NCBI RefSeq assembly: GCF_900142955.1
Contig: NZ_FRCP01000006.1
Location: 248,001-312,000, forward strand
DNA: 64,000 nucleotides
Direction of reading: 5' to 3'
From: Anaerosporobacter mobilis DSM 15930
Lineage (GTDB): Bacteria > Bacillota > Clostridia > Lachnospirales > Lachnospiraceae
Within the stretch, counting starts at the first letter, position 1. Each line of letters starts with the position of its first letter. Below are positions 62,209 through 64,000 of the stretch, piece by piece. The translations under genes and the position numbers were made by a program. The notes beneath the pieces are model-generated. The model was not told where the DNA came from and made no database searches. It worked only from the letters and a program-made list of their open reading frames with translations.

Positions 62209-63901
62209 AAGTTTCACCTCGCTTTACCAAGTCTCGATAGATTATCTTAAGCTCACCATCATCTCGTTTTGAGTTCACATATCGTAACCAATTCTCACTG
62301 CTATTCGGGTAATCTAAGTTTTCTGCAAAACTATGCCATCTCGTTTCTTTTCTTGCCTTAAGATGTGCAATTACGCTCTGGCAGACTACCAGTCGTTCTC
62401 GTAATTCATATACAAATAGCAATTCATGCATAGTAGCAGCCTGTAAGCGTTCGCTTAACTTAATAATCTGTTCAATCTTTTCCTCCGCTAGGTCTAATTG
62501 CTTTTCATTATATTGATAATGACTGCCAATTCCTCCTGCATAGGTGTCCATAACCTTCTGCATCGCCTCTTCTAATTGCTCTGTTGTAAAGATAGCATCT
62601 TGACGGTTAAGAATAGATTCTATTTCCTTTTTCTTATCTCTAATGAAATCAGTATCTGAATAAATATGGTCTATGTTTTCACTCTTACCTTTCTCTTTCT
62701 CTATTGCTTCTATAACTGCATTTGCTGCAATTTCGCCCTCAACTAATGCACCTGTAACATATTTTTGCGGACATCCACCTGCTACATCACCTGCCGCATA
62801 TAGTCCATGTATTGTGGTCTGTCTATTGGTATCTACCCAATATCCACTTGCTGTATGACCACCAACGATATACGGTTCCGTACCCTCTATCTCAACATTT
62901 TGCTCACTTGGATTCTTACCAGATTCAATCCACTTAAGCGTTTGACTTGGTGCCATGTTTAGATATGCTCGTAGAAGCTCTCTATCTTGTTCCTGCGTTA
63001 TCCCTTCGGTTCTTAGATAACAAGGTCCCCGCCCTTCTAGGTTCTCTCGTACCGTTCCATATACTCTCTCCGAAGTTGTATTCCCGTATTTGTCGTCATA
63101 AACTTCTCCTATAGAATTCACCTGTTTTGCTCCCACTCCTTGAGCGATGGTACCTGTTGGAGCAATGGTATCTTTACAACGTAGGGCAATAAATCGCATC
63201 TCAAAGGTAGTCATCTCTGCTCCTGATAGAATTCCCATGGCATATCCCGCACCTGTGTTAAACGGCGGATACCACATCTTATGCCTTGAAAATCCCGGAT
63301 TGTTTGGTCTATATAATCCTGCCGCACCACCAGTAGCACAGATTACTTTCTTTGCATGAATCTCATAAAGCACATTCTCTTTGGTATCAATAGCCAACGC
63401 ACCGTAGATTTGATTGTCTTTTACTAGATACTCCGTAACGGCAACTCGGTTTAACACGGTTACATTCTCCAAAGCATCTACGGCATCCGCAAGAATCGGC
63501 TTAATATTCTCTCCATTGATTTTAATATTACGATTACCTCTAGCGACATACTCACCATTCTCATCTTTCAAAATCACTAAACCAAGGTCCTCCAGTTTCT
63601 TCGTTACCCGGTTAAGCCCTTCTGACATCGTAAGTAGCAAGTCATCTCTTACAATTCCTGCCGCATCTTTCGTAGCATATTCCACATAATCTCTAGGGGT
63701 TCTTCCCTTCACGATGTATGCATTAATGGCATTTACTCCTGCTGCTAAACAACCACTTCTTTTAATATTGGCCTTCTCAGCAATAATCACACTTGCATTT
63801 GATTTCTCCCGAATGGTAAGCGCCGCATAACATCCAGCTGTACCACCACCGATAATTAAGATCTCCGTCTTATAGGTTTTCACTGTAATTTTTTTACTCA
63901 T
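62192..63901 (-). CDS. aprA: Adenylylsulfate reductase alpha subunit-like flavoprotein (AprA)
   Basis: 569 residues, FAD enzyme of the fumarate reductase/AprA family: TEILIIGGGTAGCYAALTIR, RSGCLAAGVNAINAYIVKG, KVICATGGAAGLYRPNNPG, a substrate region with KMWYPPFNTGAGYAMGILSG, GRGPCYLRTEG, and VGGHTASGYWVDTNRQTTIH, then GLYAAGDVAGGCPQKYVTG. It would reduce APS to sulfite with AprB. First gene of the sulfur operon; the 99 nt upstream that remain in the window hold its ribosome site (AAGGTAGGGT) and AT-rich DNA, but the promoter probably lies beyond. Confidence 0.92.
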   Translation of the reverse strand: MSKKITVKTYKTEILIIGGGTAGCYAALTIREKSNASVIIAEKANIKRSGCLAAGVNAINAYIVKGRTPRDYVEYATKDAAGIVRDDLLLTMSEGLNRVTKKLEDLGLVILKDENGEYVARGNRNIKINGENIKPILADAVDALENVTVLNRVAVTEYLVKDNQIYGALAIDTKENVLYEIHAKKVICATGGAAGLYRPNNPGFSRHKMWYPPFNTGAGYAMGILSGAEMTTFEMRFIALRCKDTIAPTGTIAQGVGAKQVNSIGEVYDDKYGNTTSERVYGTVRENLEGRGPCYLRTEGITQEQDRELLRAYLNMAPSQTLKWIESGKNPSEQNVEIEGTEPYIVGGHTASGYWVDTNRQTTIHGLYAAGDVAGGCPQKYVTGALVEGEIAANAVIEAIEKEKGKSENIDHIYSDTDFIRDKKKEIESILNRQDAIFTTEQLEEAMQKVMDTYAGGIGSHYQYNEKQLDLAEEKIEQIIKLSERLQAATMHELLFVYELRERLVVCQSVIAHLKARKETRWHSFAENLDYPNSSENWLRYVNSKRDDGELKIIYRDLVKRGETYEHSN

Positions 63902-64000
63902 TCATACCCTACCTTTCTGCCTCAATTCCTATATCTGCATTCGTATACTTATATATGTGATCATATATCTATTCCCATACTTGATAACACGTACATATAC

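Noticed and set aside
1..64000. tRNA, rRNA, prophage or CRISPR features
   Set aside because: None recognised on either strand by eye; a tRNA scan could still find something missed.

Overview
The window reads as chromosomal DNA of a low-GC, spore-forming anaerobic Firmicute of the Lachnospiraceae/Clostridia type, most like Lachnoclostridium (Clostridium) phytofermentans. That species guess is inference from gene content: anaerobic (cbi-type) cobalamin synthesis, a T-box in front of metG, Csp-like subtilases, a GH51 arabinofuranosidase, and AT-rich intergenic DNA. No rRNA, tRNA, CRISPR array, prophage or transposase gene was seen.

Layout. 1-1656: 3'-truncated gene of unknown function with an acidic repeat. 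1748-6393: rsmA, tatD and metG on the minus strand; metG has a Met T-box leader with a large hairpin repeat between leader and gene. 6668-22597: accessory genes, namely a DUF885 lipoprotein, a glycosidase-like protein, a MATE pump, a GH51/AraC pair, a transglutaminase-like secreted protein, DtxR, MarR and glyoxalase genes, a promoter-to-terminator unit with no ORF (17.3-17.6 kb), a PadR-controlled ABC-2 exporter and an MFS permease.

22821-48689: about 26 kb of minus-strand genes, probably one long transcription unit behind a cobalamin riboswitch (48825-48990). The order is cbiMNQO (cobalt uptake), cbiK, cbiD, cbiL, cbiF, cbiH, cbiET, cbiA, cobT, cobU, cobS, a second cobU-like gene, cobC, cbiB, cobD, cbiP, cbiC, then hemA, a precorrin-2 dehydrogenase, hemC, cobA-hemD, hemB, a DinB-like gene and hemL. 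Together they run from glutamyl-tRNA to cobalamin. cbiG and cbiJ lie on the opposite strand (49302, 54076) and are separated by two tandem subtilase-like genes whose catalytic Ser is replaced by Gly.

54840-63901: an 11-gene minus-strand sulfur operon: aprA, aprB, cysD, cysN, metY, a small siroheme sulfite reductase, tusA-like, thioredoxin, and a sulfur-carrier / ThiF-like / JAMM-protease trio. This is the HcyS/HcyF/HcyD type of protein-thiocarboxylate route from sulfate to homocysteine. The carrier ends in Gly-Gly plus a short tail, so it would need trimming by the JAMM protease. The precorrin-2 dehydrogenase of the neighbouring cluster could supply the siroheme for its sulfite reductase.

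Across both operons a family of long-hairpin elements (138-278 nt) sits in intergenic gaps. They share termini close to GCRAAACTCTT. Two copies are flanked by 11-12 bp direct repeats, and removing the element plus one repeat restores a tight operon junction. This is good evidence for small non-autonomous mobile elements.
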